A stretch of 64,000 bases of DNA, taken from NCBI GenBank assembly GCA_934647305.1, contig CAKUFI010000001.1, forward strand, positions 1-64,000, given 5' to 3'. Within the stretch, counting starts at the first letter, position 1. Every line of letters begins with the position of its first letter. Below the pieces are notes generated by a model. It made no database searches and was not told the DNA's origin. It worked only from the letters and a program-made list of their open reading frames with translations. The translations under genes were made by a program, and so were the position numbers. Below, in pieces: positions 55,963 through 64,000 of the stretch. Source of the stretch: an uncultured Clostridia bacterium (GTDB lineage: Bacteria; Bacillota; Clostridia; Christensenellales; Aristaeellaceae).

Positions 55963-58059
55963 TCATTTGAACTTTTGCGGGGAGACGCCGGTCTGCTTTC
56001 GGAAGGCGCGGGAGAAGCTGCCCGGGCTGGTGTAGCCCACGCGCAGGGCGATTTCGTTCAGGCTCAGCTCGCCCTGACGAATCAGCTCGCCGGCCTTGCG
56101 CGCGCGGCAGGCGTTGAGCATTTCGGAGAAGCTCTCGCTGCCGGCGGCGCGGAACATGTGGGAAAGGTAGAAGTAGGAGACGTGGCAGGCCTCGGCGACC
56201 GAGTCGAGCGACAGACTGCTGTCGGCGTAGTTGAGCTCGATGTACTCGCGCACGGCCTCGATGAGCGAGCGGCTGCGTTCGCGCTGGGTAGCGCCGCAGG
56301 CCCGTGCGACCGCGCGGTACAGCTCAAGCAGCAGCTCGAAGGCGCGCTCGTCCGCCTTTTCGCAGGCGAGCACCTGATCCATGCACCCGATCGGCGCGCG
56401 GTCGCTGGTCTTTTCGCCGGCGGCGTAGGCGTGGTAGGCGGTGGTCGCCAGCCGGTGCAGCAGCTGCAGCCTTTCGCCCTCCGGCAGGTCGCGCGCCTCG
56501 TTGATGCGCCACAGCTCGCGCAGTATGCCTTCGCACTCGGCCGCATCGCCGCCGCTGAGCGCGCCCACCAGCCCCAGCTGGTCGCTCAGCGGATAGACCA
56601 TGCCGTGCTCGCGCCCGATCTCGTGCGGCTCGAGCAGGGAAAGCGCCTCACGGAAGCACCGGCTCAGCTCGCTGACCCGTCCGCTGGCGCCGCTCAGGCT
56701 CCACACGCAGTCGGGAGCCAGCTCGCGCATCTGCCGGGTCAGGCTGTCGCGGTTTTCCCAGGGCAGGATCAGCGCGCAGTAGTCGGTGGTGGGGAAGAGG
56801 CACAGCTGCGCGCCGGTAATCCGCCTGAGCGCGGGCGGGCTGCCCCTGACCACGGCCACGCAGTAGGGCTCCCGGCCCAGGCTGATCTGATACTCGCCCA
56901 GCAGGTCGGACAGCGCGTCGTCGTCGTGCCCGGCCACGGTGAGCAGCTGCCCGAGCAGCTGGTTCTGCAGCTGGGCGTACTGGCTGCGCACCTGGCGGGA
57001 ATAGACCTCGCCCTGTTTTCTGGCCTGCTCGAGCGATTCGGATACGCGCTCCAGCTCCCGCCCGGAGGGAATCGCGCTCGGGAAGGCGCGCTGGAACAGC
57101 CGCCTGATCGGCAGATAGTGGCGATAGGCCAGCAGAAAGGCCATTGCGCCGCACAGCGCCAGCAGCGCGCACAGCACGGCCACGAACACGCGCTGATAGA
57201 CGGTCAGCTGACGGAGCACGTGCGCCTGGGGCAGGTAGTAGACGAACCGCAGCCCGCTGACGGACGAGGTTTCAAGGAAGGCCAGGTAGGCCGTGCCGTC
57301 GATCTGATGCGAGAGAATTTCCTCGCCCTCCGGCAGAGGCAAAAGCGGCGCGGTGCCGGTCAGGTACTCACCCTCGGGCGAACAGATTGAAAACAGACTC
57401 TGGTCTGGAAGGCGCTGCGTGAGCACGTTTGTCAGCTTGTCCACCTGATAAAAGGCCAGCAGATAGGCCGGGCGGTTGAGGTAGCCCGCGCTGATATGGA
57501 CGGCCATGCACAGCCACTGCTGCCCGGAGAGCGCTTGCGTGACCGGCCGCAGGAAGGCCGGCGCGCTGACCGCGCGCAGCTGCGAAAGCAGCTCCTCGGC
57601 GGAACAGTCAGAAAAGTTCAATATCTGGTTATAGAACCCCTCGAAGGAGTACATGCCGCCCGACGCGGTGACGACCAGATCCCTGTGCGGCAGATAGACG
57701 CAGGACAGCGCGTTGATACTGGCCGTGCCGATCACGTCGCGCAGGTAGCCGGAGACCTCGCGCACGCTGTCCTCGCGCGTGTTTCGAGGCAGCTCGGTCT
57801 CCATCATCAGCCGCCTGAAGGCGCGGTTGCCGCCCAGATAGTAGGACGCGTAAATAGAATAGGAAACGTTTGCGTCCACCTGCTCGCTGACCGAGCGCAG
57901 GATCTGCGATTCGTAGGTCAGGAACTGCGCCTGCACCGAGCGGTTCAGCACCGTGCTGAGCAGTATCCAGATGACGATCAGCGGCAGCAGCACGATCGAG
58001 AGGAATGAGGTCAGGTAGGCCCAGAAGGTCTTGCTCTGAAGAGGCAGGCGCGGCTTCAT
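55963..58059 (-). CDS. AraC-family sensor-regulator with extracytoplasmic domain, locus 3
   Basis: A 698-residue membrane regulator divergent from the locus-3 binding protein. Helices near residues 12-34 and 290-312 bound an extracytoplasmic domain; a C-terminal AraC module has LSLDSVAEACHVSYFYLSHM and LSLNEIALRVGYTSPGSFSR, ending KQTGVSPQKFK. ATG 58059 follows AAAAGGAG. The four-site repeat array at 58137-58226 lies between it and its presumed target and is a strong candidate binding region. Confidence 0.92.
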   Translation of the reverse strand: MKPRLPLQSKTFWAYLTSFLSIVLLPLIVIWILLSTVLNRSVQAQFLTYESQILRSVSEQVDANVSYSIYASYYLGGNRAFRRLMMETELPRNTREDSVREVSGYLRDVIGTASINALSCVYLPHRDLVVTASGGMYSFEGFYNQILNFSDCSAEELLSQLRAVSAPAFLRPVTQALSGQQWLCMAVHISAGYLNRPAYLLAFYQVDKLTNVLTQRLPDQSLFSICSPEGEYLTGTAPLLPLPEGEEILSHQIDGTAYLAFLETSSVSGLRFVYYLPQAHVLRQLTVYQRVFVAVLCALLALCGAMAFLLAYRHYLPIRRLFQRAFPSAIPSGRELERVSESLEQARKQGEVYSRQVRSQYAQLQNQLLGQLLTVAGHDDDALSDLLGEYQISLGREPYCVAVVRGSPPALRRITGAQLCLFPTTDYCALILPWENRDSLTRQMRELAPDCVWSLSGASGRVSELSRCFREALSLLEPHEIGREHGMVYPLSDQLGLVGALSGGDAAECEGILRELWRINEARDLPEGERLQLLHRLATTAYHAYAAGEKTSDRAPIGCMDQVLACEKADERAFELLLELYRAVARACGATQRERSRSLIEAVREYIELNYADSSLSLDSVAEACHVSYFYLSHMFRAAGSESFSEMLNACRARKAGELIRQGELSLNEIALRVGYTSPGSFSRAFRKQTGVSPQKFK

Positions 58060-58136
58060 GCGATCGAACTCCTTTTGTAAGGAAATACAGTCTAATCTTA
58101 GCGGAAAAACGCGGCATTGTCAACGCCCGCGCGTCC

Positions 58137-58226
58137 GAATCGCAATAATTGTCTCGAATCGCAAAAATTGCGCGTATGAAAACCGGCCGAAAACCGCAAA
58201 TTCACACACAACCGCAAAAATTGCGG
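58137..58226 (+). promoter_or_regulatory. Four-copy CGCAA direct-repeat array (candidate AraC operator)
   Basis: Copies: GAATCGCAATAATTG (58137), GAATCGCAAAAATTGCG (58156), AACCGCAAATT (58192) and AACCGCAAAAATTGCGG (58210). CGCAA begins at 58141, 58160, 58195 and 58213, i.e. two pairs with 19- and 18-bp internal spacing, ending 1 bp before a -35 box. AraC dimers usually bind direct repeats about two helical turns apart, so this fits regulation by the divergent AraC gene. Confidence 0.75.
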
Positions 58227-58227
58227 C

Positions 58228-58256
58228 TTGCCAGGCGCGCAAATCCCGTGTAACAT
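58228..58256 (+). promoter_or_regulatory. Promoter of the locus-3 transporter
   Basis: TTGCCA (58228-58233), 17-bp spacer, TAACAT (58251-58256), directly after the repeat array. The weak -10 suits an activated promoter. Confidence 0.65.
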
Positions 58257-58307
58257 AATGGCCAGAGCCGCGGCCTGAACGCGGCGAACGAGAAGGGAGA
58301 AAAAACC

Positions 58308-59867
58308 ATGAAGAAGAGAAACCTGTTGTGCCTGCTGCTGGCGGCGCTGCTGATTGCCGCCTGCCTGCCCGCCGCGGCCGAGACCGCGACCGAGTATCCC
58401 GAGAAGCTGAAAATTTGGACTCCCTGGTACAGTGAACACTTTTCCTCCATCGGCATGAAGGACTACAACGACTGCTGGGCCTGGCAGGAGCTCTCCCGCA
58501 AGACCGGCACGACCTTTGAATTCGAGTACGGCGCGTCCGGCAACGACGGACAGACCAACCTGAACCTGCTTATTGCGTCCAAGGATATGCCCGACATCAT
58601 CGCCTATAACTGGAAGAACATCGCGGGCGGCGCGGAGGTCTGGGCGGAGGACGGCGTGATCGTCGATCTGACCGACATGATGGACGTCAACCTCAAGGAC
58701 TACAAGGCCGCGATGGAGGCGGTCGATTCGCTGGGCCTGATCAAGTCGGCTGGCGGCAGGTACTATTACCTGGCGCAGCCCTACGACAAGCTGGGCGGCG
58801 GCGTGTACATGGGTCTGATTATCCGTCAGGACATGCTCGACGAGCTGGGCGAGCAGGCGCCGACCACCATCGAGGAGCATCACGCGCTGCTCAGGAAGGC
58901 CAAGGAGCACTACGGCGAGAGCTTCTATCCGCAGACCGGCTCCGGCTTTGGTGTTGATCGCGGCAACACCATTGGCATTGGCCCGCTGATGTGGGCGTTC
59001 GGCACCCACTACGGCTTCTATCTGGAGGACGGCAAGGTGGTTTACGGCCCGATGAGCGAGCAGTTCACCGAGGCCATGGAATACATCCACACCCTGTACG
59101 AAGAGGGCCTGATCGACCCCGACTATGCCACCCAGGATCGCGAGGCGGAGAAGGCCAAGATCATGTCCAGCCAGTCCATGATGAGCTTTGAATTCCAGCC
59201 CAATCAGATGATGAACGCCATGAAGGAGCAAAATCCCACCTTCAAGGTGATCGGCATCACCAACCTGAAGAAGGACGCGGACTCCAAGCCCTATTCCTTC
59301 GACGCGAACTACATCTCCAGCATGCAGTACGGCTCCAGCTGCGCCATCACCACCGCCTGCGCGGAGCCGGAGAAGGCCGCGAATTTCCTGAACTATCTTT
59401 TCACCGACGAGGGTTACATGATCACCAACTACGGCGAAAAGGACGTGGACTACACCATCGACGCGGACGGCAAAGTGCAGTGGACGGAGGCGTTTAACAC
59501 GATCGAGGCCGAGGATAAGGAAGTCACCCGCAACTTCGGCACCGCCGCGGTGTTCCCGTTCCGCTGCTCGCTGGACGCCTACTGGAATACCCTGAGCGAA
59601 TACGCCTACGGCGCGATTCAGACCTGGGCTGCCACCAATGACAAGTCCGGCATCCTGCCCGCGCTGACCTTCACTGCCGAGGAGACCGAGGAAATGACCG
59701 ACTGGATGGCCGACATCAAGACTTACATGGAGGAGAACTACGCCGGCCTGGTCAACGGCGCCATCGCCATCGACCAGATTCCCGAAATCCAGAACAAGCT
59801 CAAGAGCATGCACATCGAGCGCATCCTCGAGATCTATCAGGCTGCGTACGAGCGCTACCTCGGATAA
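58308..59867 (+). CDS. Extracellular sugar-binding protein, locus 3
   Basis: A 519-residue CUT1 solute-binding protein starting after GAAGGGAG. Its signal peptide MKKRNLLCLLLAALLIAACL contains LIAAC, a plausible lipobox with Cys19, so it may be a lipoprotein, although AAA-ET could be a type I site. Mature features are LKIWTPWYSEHF, WQELSRKTGTTFEFEYG and SKDMPDIIAYN. First gene of its operon, unlike loci 1 and 2. A terminator separates it from the permeases. Confidence 0.9.
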   Translation: MKKRNLLCLLLAALLIAACLPAAAETATEYPEKLKIWTPWYSEHFSSIGMKDYNDCWAWQELSRKTGTTFEFEYGASGNDGQTNLNLLIASKDMPDIIAYNWKNIAGGAEVWAEDGVIVDLTDMMDVNLKDYKAAMEAVDSLGLIKSAGGRYYYLAQPYDKLGGGVYMGLIIRQDMLDELGEQAPTTIEEHHALLRKAKEHYGESFYPQTGSGFGVDRGNTIGIGPLMWAFGTHYGFYLEDGKVVYGPMSEQFTEAMEYIHTLYEEGLIDPDYATQDREAEKAKIMSSQSMMSFEFQPNQMMNAMKEQNPTFKVIGITNLKKDADSKPYSFDANYISSMQYGSSCAITTACAEPEKAANFLNYLFTDEGYMITNYGEKDVDYTIDADGKVQWTEAFNTIEAEDKEVTRNFGTAAVFPFRCSLDAYWNTLSEYAYGAIQTWAATNDKSGILPALTFTAEETEEMTDWMADIKTYMEENYAGLVNGAIAIDQIPEIQNKLKSMHIERILEIYQAAYERYLG

Positions 59868-59885
59868 TTCTCCGCCGCACGCGAG

Positions 59886-59915
59886 GGGACGCCGCGAAGG
59901 GCGTCCCTTCTTTTC
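59886..59915 (+). terminator. Terminator after the locus-3 binding protein
   Basis: GGGACGCC / GGCGTCCC arms with a 6-base loop followed by TTCTTTTC. Read-through would supply the permeases at a lower level. Confidence 0.8.
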
Positions 59916-59920
59916 AAAAA

Positions 59921-59990
59921 ACAGACCAGGGTCTAAAACAGACCGTCAAAAAACAGACCGAAGTCTATATCTGGCAACACAAAACAGACC
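59921..59990 (+). repeat. Four ACAGACC repeats in the binding-protein/permease gap
   Basis: ACAGACC occurs at 59921, 59938, 59953 and 59984, always after an A-rich string. Three copies can fold as mini-hairpins with four-base arms: AGAC-CAGG-GTCT, AGAC-CGAA-GTCT and CAGA-CCGAAA-TCTG. They lie between the terminator and the permease ribosome site. They may bind a regulator or stabilise or process the permease mRNA. Confidence 0.65.
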
Positions 59991-60018
59991 GAAATCTGCC
60001 TTGAAAGGGGCGCTGCTC

Positions 60019-60948
60019 ATGAGCCAACCGGCGAGCCTGCGAAAGAAAACGGGCCTTCGCGCGACCATGGGCAAGTACTGGATGCTGTACCTGATGTTCC
60101 TGCCGGTGCTTGCCTACTATATCCTGTTCAACTACGTGCCGATGTTCGGCGTGGCCATCGCGTTCAAGAACTACAAGGTGACGCGCGGCTTCCTGGGCAG
60201 CGCTTGGTGCGGCCTGGACAACTTCAGGAGCTTTTTCGATTCGATTTACGCCTGGCGCTGCATCCGAAACACGCTCTCCATCAGCCTGCTGTCGCTGATC
60301 TTCGGCTTTCCCGCGCCCATTATCCTGGCGCTGATGATGAACGAGGTGCGGCAGAAGCGTTTCCTCAAGGTGGTGCAGACCATTACCTACATGCCGCATT
60401 TCATCTCGATGGTGGTCATGGCCTCGATCATACTGACCTTCGTGTCCAACAACGGCATCCTCAACGAGCTGCTCAAGAGGCTCGGTCTGGGCAAAATCGA
60501 CTTCAACAACGACCCGAACTGCTTCTACCCGGTCTATATCGCCTCCGGCATCCTGCAGGGGGTGGGCTGGGGCTCGATCATCTACCTGTCCGCGCTCGCC
60601 GGCATCGACCCGACCCTCTACGAGGCCGCGACCATCGACGGCGCAGGGCGCTTTCGCCGCCTGTGGCACGTGTCGCTTCCGGGCATCCTGCCCACGATCA
60701 CCATCCTGCTGATCATGCAGGTGGGCGGCATCATGGCCGTCGGCAGCGAGAAAATCCTGCTGCTGTACAGCCCCTCGGTCTACGAGAAGGCGGACGTCAT
60801 CTCGACCTACATTTACAGGCGCGGCCTGTCGGACGGTAAATACGGCCTGACCTCGGCGGTCGGCCTGTTCGAGTCGGTGATCAACATGGCGCTGCTGCTG
60901 GCGGCCGATCGCTTTTCCAAGCTCGTGGGCCAGCGCGGCCTGTTCTGA
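60019..60948 (+). CDS. Sugar ABC transporter permease 1 (LplB type), locus 3
   Basis: A 309-residue CUT1 permease. ATG 60019 was chosen, 8 bp after AAAGGGG; the TTG at 60001 is inside the ribosome-site region. LFNYVPMFGVAIAFKNYKVT, MPHFISMVVMASI and the ATPase loop YEAATIDGAGRFRRLWHVSL are clear. Gap to permease 2 is 12 bp. Confidence 0.93.
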   Translation: MSQPASLRKKTGLRATMGKYWMLYLMFLPVLAYYILFNYVPMFGVAIAFKNYKVTRGFLGSAWCGLDNFRSFFDSIYAWRCIRNTLSISLLSLIFGFPAPIILALMMNEVRQKRFLKVVQTITYMPHFISMVVMASIILTFVSNNGILNELLKRLGLGKIDFNNDPNCFYPVYIASGILQGVGWGSIIYLSALAGIDPTLYEAATIDGAGRFRRLWHVSLPGILPTITILLIMQVGGIMAVGSEKILLLYSPSVYEKADVISTYIYRRGLSDGKYGLTSAVGLFESVINMALLLAADRFSKLVGQRGLF

Positions 60949-60960
60949 GGAGGCGTCCGT

Positions 60961-61854
60961 ATGGTTGAAAGCAAGAAATTGATCGATTACCTGTTCGAAT
61001 GCGTCAATCTGCTGCTGCTGACGCTGCTGACGATCTGCTGCCTGTACCCCTGCCTGTACGTGCTGTGGGCATCCCTCAGCGAACCGGTGCAGCTGTACAC
61101 CGGCAGCAAAATCCTGCTCTGGCCGCGCGGCTTTAATACCGGCGCGTTCATGCTGGTCTTCAAAAACCCCAATATCTGGATGGGGTACCGCAACACGCTG
61201 CTTTACGTCGTGGCCGGCACGGCGCTGGGCATGCTCCTGTGCATACTGGGCGCGTTCGTGCTCTCGCGCAGCCGCTTTCCCGGCCAGAGCTTCTTCATGA
61301 CCGTGCTGATCATCACCATGTTCTTCGGCGGCGGCCTGATTCCGACCTACGTCGTCATGCAGTCCTACGGTCTGCTCAACACGGTCTGGTCGCAGATCCT
61401 GCTCGGCTCGATGAGCACCTACAACCTGATTCTGGTCATGAGCTATTTCCGCTCGATTCCCGAGTCACTCGAGGAATCGGCGCACCTGGACGGCGCGAGC
61501 GACTGGGTCACGCTGTGGAAAATCTACGTGCCGCTGAGCGTGCCCTCGCTGGCCGTCGTGGCGCTGTATTTCATCGTCGCCAAGTGGAACAACTGGATGA
61601 CCTCGGCCATCTACCTGACGAAGCGCAGCCTGTTTTCGCTGCAGCTGATCCTCAAGGAAATCCTGATTTCCGGCAACACCGAGGCGGCGGGCATGGAAAA
61701 CAGCGTTTCCGGCGGCGCGGCCGACTATCAGGCCTATTCCGAGGCGGTCAAGTACGCGACCATCGTCGTGTCCACGCTGCCCGTGCTGTGCGTGTACCCC
61801 TTCCTGCAAAAGTACTTCATGAAGGGCATCATGCTGGGCGCGATCAAGGGCTAG
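60961..61854 (+). CDS. Sugar ABC transporter permease 2 (YtcP type), locus 3
   Basis: A 297-residue CUT1 permease starting after GAGGAGGCGTCCGT. CLYPCLYVLWASLSEPVQLY, GGGLIPTYVVMQSYGLLNTV, the EAA-type loop EESAHLDGASDWVTLWKIYV (Glu-Ser replaces the usual Ala pair) and KYFMKGIMLGAIKG are visible. Confidence 0.93.
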   Translation: MVESKKLIDYLFECVNLLLLTLLTICCLYPCLYVLWASLSEPVQLYTGSKILLWPRGFNTGAFMLVFKNPNIWMGYRNTLLYVVAGTALGMLLCILGAFVLSRSRFPGQSFFMTVLIITMFFGGGLIPTYVVMQSYGLLNTVWSQILLGSMSTYNLILVMSYFRSIPESLEESAHLDGASDWVTLWKIYVPLSVPSLAVVALYFIVAKWNNWMTSAIYLTKRSLFSLQLILKEILISGNTEAAGMENSVSGGAADYQAYSEAVKYATIVVSTLPVLCVYPFLQKYFMKGIMLGAIKG

Positions 61855-61878
61855 GCAGAGTAAATAAGGGAGGAAGCT

Positions 61879-63096
61879 ATGATGAATTTTGAGGCACAGA
61901 ACTGGCGTTTTGAGAGCGTCATGCCCGCCCTGGGCGAGCGGCGCGGCGACGAGCTGGTCATCGAGAAGGAGTTTACCGCGATGGCGCGCTGGCAGAGTGA
62001 AAAGGTGGCCATCGAGCCGGGCAAGTACTACGCATTCTGCGTCGAGTGCGCGGCCGAGGGCGTGCGCAGCTCCGTCGCGCCCTACGCGATGCTCTACTTT
62101 ATGGACGAAGGCGGCAGAATTTTCGAGCGGGCGTATGCCGTCAACGCCGACGAGCGGGGGACGCTCAAAAAGCTCAGCTTCCGGGCGCAGAGCGGCTGGA
62201 CGAGTCTGATGGTCGAGGTGGGCCTGCGCGGGGCGGGCAAGGCGCGCTTTGGCATGCCGGGCCTGCGCGAAACCGAGGCGCCCGCGCCCAGAAGAAAGCT
62301 CCGGGTCGCCTCGACGCTGCTTCAGTCCAAGCCTACCTGCGCGGAAACCCTGCGCGACATGGAGGCAATGGTCGACCGGCTGATGCAGGCCGAAAAGCCC
62401 GACCTGATCGTGTTCAGCGAGGCGCTGTACGACCACGCCGCCGGCCTGAGCTATCAGGAAAGCAGCGAGACCACCGACGGCGTGCAGTGCCGCGCGATGT
62501 CGGCCAAGGCAAAGCAGTACGGCGTGCACATCCTCATCGACATGCACGAGCGCGACGCGCAGGATCGCCTGTACAACACCGCCGTGCTGTTTGACCGCGA
62601 GGGTCGGATCGAGGCGAAGTACTCCAAGTCGCACCTGACCACCGCGGAATACGAAGAGGGCCTGACGCCCGGCGACGAGCTGCCCGTCTTTGACACCGAG
62701 TTCGGCCGGGTGGGCATACTGATCTGCTGGGACGCGTATTTCCCGGAGCCGGCGCGCGTGCTGGGTCTGAAGGGCGCGGAGGTGATCCTGATTCCGACGG
62801 TCGGCGACCCGGGCTTCCGCCACATCAGCCGCGCCAAGGAAAACGGCGTGTACGTGGTGGGCTGCGGCGTGAAGAACGAGACGAAGCACGGCGTGATGCC
62901 CTGCCGCGTCATCAGCCCCTCCGGCAAAATCCTGGCCCAGACGGAGGAATACGGCGCCGCGGCCGTCGCGGAAATCGACCTGAGCGACCACGACAAGGTG
63001 TTCTGGCTGTCCGTGCCGGATGCGCCCTCCACGCCGGAGAATATCTACCGCAGCGAGCGCCGTCCGGAGCTTTACGGGCTGCTGACTCGCTTCTGA
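61879..63096 (+). CDS. Nitrilase-superfamily hydrolase with N-terminal beta domain
   Basis: A 405-residue cytoplasmic protein at the end of locus 3. The first 130 residues (NWRFESVMPALGERRGDELV onward) look like a beta-sandwich similar to carbohydrate-binding modules. The rest is a carbon-nitrogen hydrolase with the Glu-Lys-Cys triad: VFSEALYD, KYSKSHLTT and GILICWDAYFPE. Such enzymes cut amides or nitriles. The fusion and the operon suggest deamidation or N-deacylation of an imported sugar derivative (inference). ATG 61879 or 61882 are both possible after GGGAGGA. Confidence 0.85.
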   Translation: MMNFEAQNWRFESVMPALGERRGDELVIEKEFTAMARWQSEKVAIEPGKYYAFCVECAAEGVRSSVAPYAMLYFMDEGGRIFERAYAVNADERGTLKKLSFRAQSGWTSLMVEVGLRGAGKARFGMPGLRETEAPAPRRKLRVASTLLQSKPTCAETLRDMEAMVDRLMQAEKPDLIVFSEALYDHAAGLSYQESSETTDGVQCRAMSAKAKQYGVHILIDMHERDAQDRLYNTAVLFDREGRIEAKYSKSHLTTAEYEEGLTPGDELPVFDTEFGRVGILICWDAYFPEPARVLGLKGAEVILIPTVGDPGFRHISRAKENGVYVVGCGVKNETKHGVMPCRVISPSGKILAQTEEYGAAAVAEIDLSDHDKVFWLSVPDAPSTPENIYRSERRPELYGLLTRF

Positions 63097-63118
63097 CCCG
63101 AACAACGATCCTTTCGAG

Positions 63119-63145
63119 AAGGCCCGGCGTTTTGCGGGGCCTTTT
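63119..63145 (+). terminator. Terminator closing sugar locus 3
   Basis: AAGGCCC(G)GC / GC(G)GGGCCTT arms with a short T-rich loop and TTTT tail, about 20 bp after the stop. Confidence 0.8.
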
Positions 63146-63177
63146 GCGCGAGCGACCTGGCGCGGGCGGAAATGCTT

Positions 63178-63651
63178 TTACCTGTTCCGCGCGGCGGATT
63201 CGGCAGTATGAGGAAGGCAGGCGGGAGCAGCCTGCAGCTCGGCTCTGTGCGCTAGCATCCAGGCAATCAGATGGGGTTGTATGTGCGGATAGGTCCAGTT
63301 GGCCGGGAAGCGGTCGAAGAGCCGAACCTCCTCGATTTCAAAGCGAAGTTCCTCCTCGCAATTGAAAATCTCGGCAAGAAAGAGCATGCCGAAGGTTCTC
63401 TGCGCGCCGTCGTCCACGGAATAGACAACGGCAGGGTATAGCTCATATTCTGTTGCGCCGGTTTCCTCGTATAGCTCGCGCCGCGCGGTCTGCAAAATGG
63501 TTTCGCCCGGCTCGCGATGACCGCCAGGCAGCTCCCAGGTATCCCGCGCTTTGTGGCGGCAGAGCAGCCAGCGTCCATCCATACACGCGAAAACCACGGC
63601 GAATTTGAGCAGAGAGTCATCTGCCTGATCGTAAAAACATACGCGTTCCAT
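63178..63651 (-). CDS. Nudix hydrolase
   Basis: A 157-residue pyrophosphohydrolase. The Nudix box is complete: [20 protein letters not shown] continuing ETGA. ATG 63651 follows GAGGT and begins [20 protein letters not shown]; the frame is open for 46 more codons upstream, but that stretch overlaps the neighbouring gene and has no ribosome site. Substrate could be an oxidised nucleotide or nucleoside triphosphate. Follows the small conserved gene by 44 bp. Confidence 0.9.
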   Translation of the reverse strand: MERVCFYDQADDSLLKFAVVFACMDGRWLLCRHKARDTWELPGGHREPGETILQTARRELYEETGATEYELYPAVVYSVDDGAQRTFGMLFLAEIFNCEEELRFEIEEVRLFDRFPANWTYPHIQPHLIAWMLAHRAELQAAPACLPHTAESAARNR

Positions 63652-63695
63652 AAATACCTCGAAAAGGGAAAAATAGTTCGGAAACTTCGTGAAAC

Positions 63696-63974
63696 TCATG
63701 CCCAGCGGCGCTCGACGAACCAGCGCCCCAGCTCGACGCCCGCCAGAACCGGGCTGCGCTCGAAGAAGAGGTAGCTTTCGCGGCCACACACGCGGATGGT
63801 GTAGCGGTCGCCCTGACCGCCCGCGCGAAGCGACGCAGCCGAGCGCACGTCCAGCACCTGGTCGATGCGGTACTTGCGTCCATCCTCCCAGAGCAGGGCG
63901 AGCGGACGCAGCCGCCCGTTCGTGTCGAACGAGGCCAATACGTTGACGTAAACCTTGACGGATTGCGGATTCAT
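63696..63974 (-). CDS. Small conserved protein, beta-rich, unknown function
   Basis: A 92-residue cytoplasmic protein with a strong GGGAGGT ribosome site before ATG 63974. Sequence features include [60 protein letters not shown] and a C-terminal GRWFVERR. It resembles small proteins, sometimes named DUF6504-like, encoded beside DNA polymerase IV (dinB) in other bacteria; the neighbour on the right is outside the window, so that link is a guess. Confidence 0.8.
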   Translation of the reverse strand: MNPQSVKVYVNVLASFDTNGRLRPLALLWEDGRKYRIDQVLDVRSAASLRAGGQGDRYTIRVCGRESYLFFERSPVLAGVELGRWFVERRWA

Positions 63975-64000
63975 AGACGAACCTCCCAGACGTGAAATGT

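Overview
This window is a GC-rich chromosomal segment of a Firmicutes-type anaerobe, most likely a gut or rumen Clostridia related to Christensenellales/Oscillospirales (inferred, not proven). Pointers are CIRCE-controlled groES-groEL, trmFO, an hslV/hslU (clpQ/clpY) cassette with topA and dprA, sigma-A-like promoters (TTGACA-17-TATAAT type), strong Shine-Dalgarno sites, and many CUT1 sugar transporters paired with membrane-bound AraC regulators. No tRNA, rRNA, CRISPR array, phage or intact insertion sequence was seen.

Layout. 1-1341: groEL (5' part) and groES on the minus strand behind a perfect CIRCE operator. 1517-14930: a plus-strand housekeeping run: dCMP deaminase, CPBP membrane protease, a very large two-module GT-C glycosyltransferase, yifB/comM-like ATPase, dprA, topA, trmFO, hslV and hslU, closed by a terminator. 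14948-18800: two glycoside hydrolases (a GH20-like TIM barrel and a GH95 fucosidase). 18800-27300: sugar locus 1 (permease, permease, binding protein, AraC sensor-regulator, SGNH hydrolase, sugar isomerase/epimerase), preceded by an IS110-type transposase remnant. 27300-31432: a non-coding repeat tract, a DUF3048 lipoprotein-like gene, two acetyltransferases and a GH-A clan hydrolase. 31489-35134: pyruvate kinase behind a structured leader, an OadB/OadG-like sodium pump pair with no alpha subunit, and uridine kinase. 35138-35455: an inserted hairpin element. 35472-42863: a CotH/lamin-tail surface protein, an AraC regulator, a quinone oxidoreductase / type I dehydroquinase-like / SDR cluster and a polysaccharide deacetylase. 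42882-50900: sugar locus 2 (divergent AraC sensor, two permeases, binding protein, GH42-like enzyme). 50924-55949: minus-strand frameshifted membrane protein, PhoR-PhoB pair with a glycerophosphodiesterase, and a serine hydrolase. 55963-63145: sugar locus 3 (divergent AraC sensor, binding protein, two permeases, nitrilase-like enzyme). The right edge has a Nudix hydrolase and a small conserved protein.

How it fits together. Three times the same logic appears: a one-component AraC sensor with a large extracytoplasmic domain, an LplB/YtcP-type importer without its own ATPase (an MsmX-like shared ATPase elsewhere is inferred), and locus-specific carbohydrate enzymes. This indicates an organism that captures host or plant glycan fragments. 

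The least explained signals are non-coding: a 239-bp four-hairpin element present twice (6 mismatches), one copy of which split and duplicated the 31-bp terminator between udk and its convergent neighbour; a related variant beside a 120-bp tandem repeat; a structured leader ahead of pyk; and a four-site CGCAA direct-repeat array between an AraC gene and its transporter.
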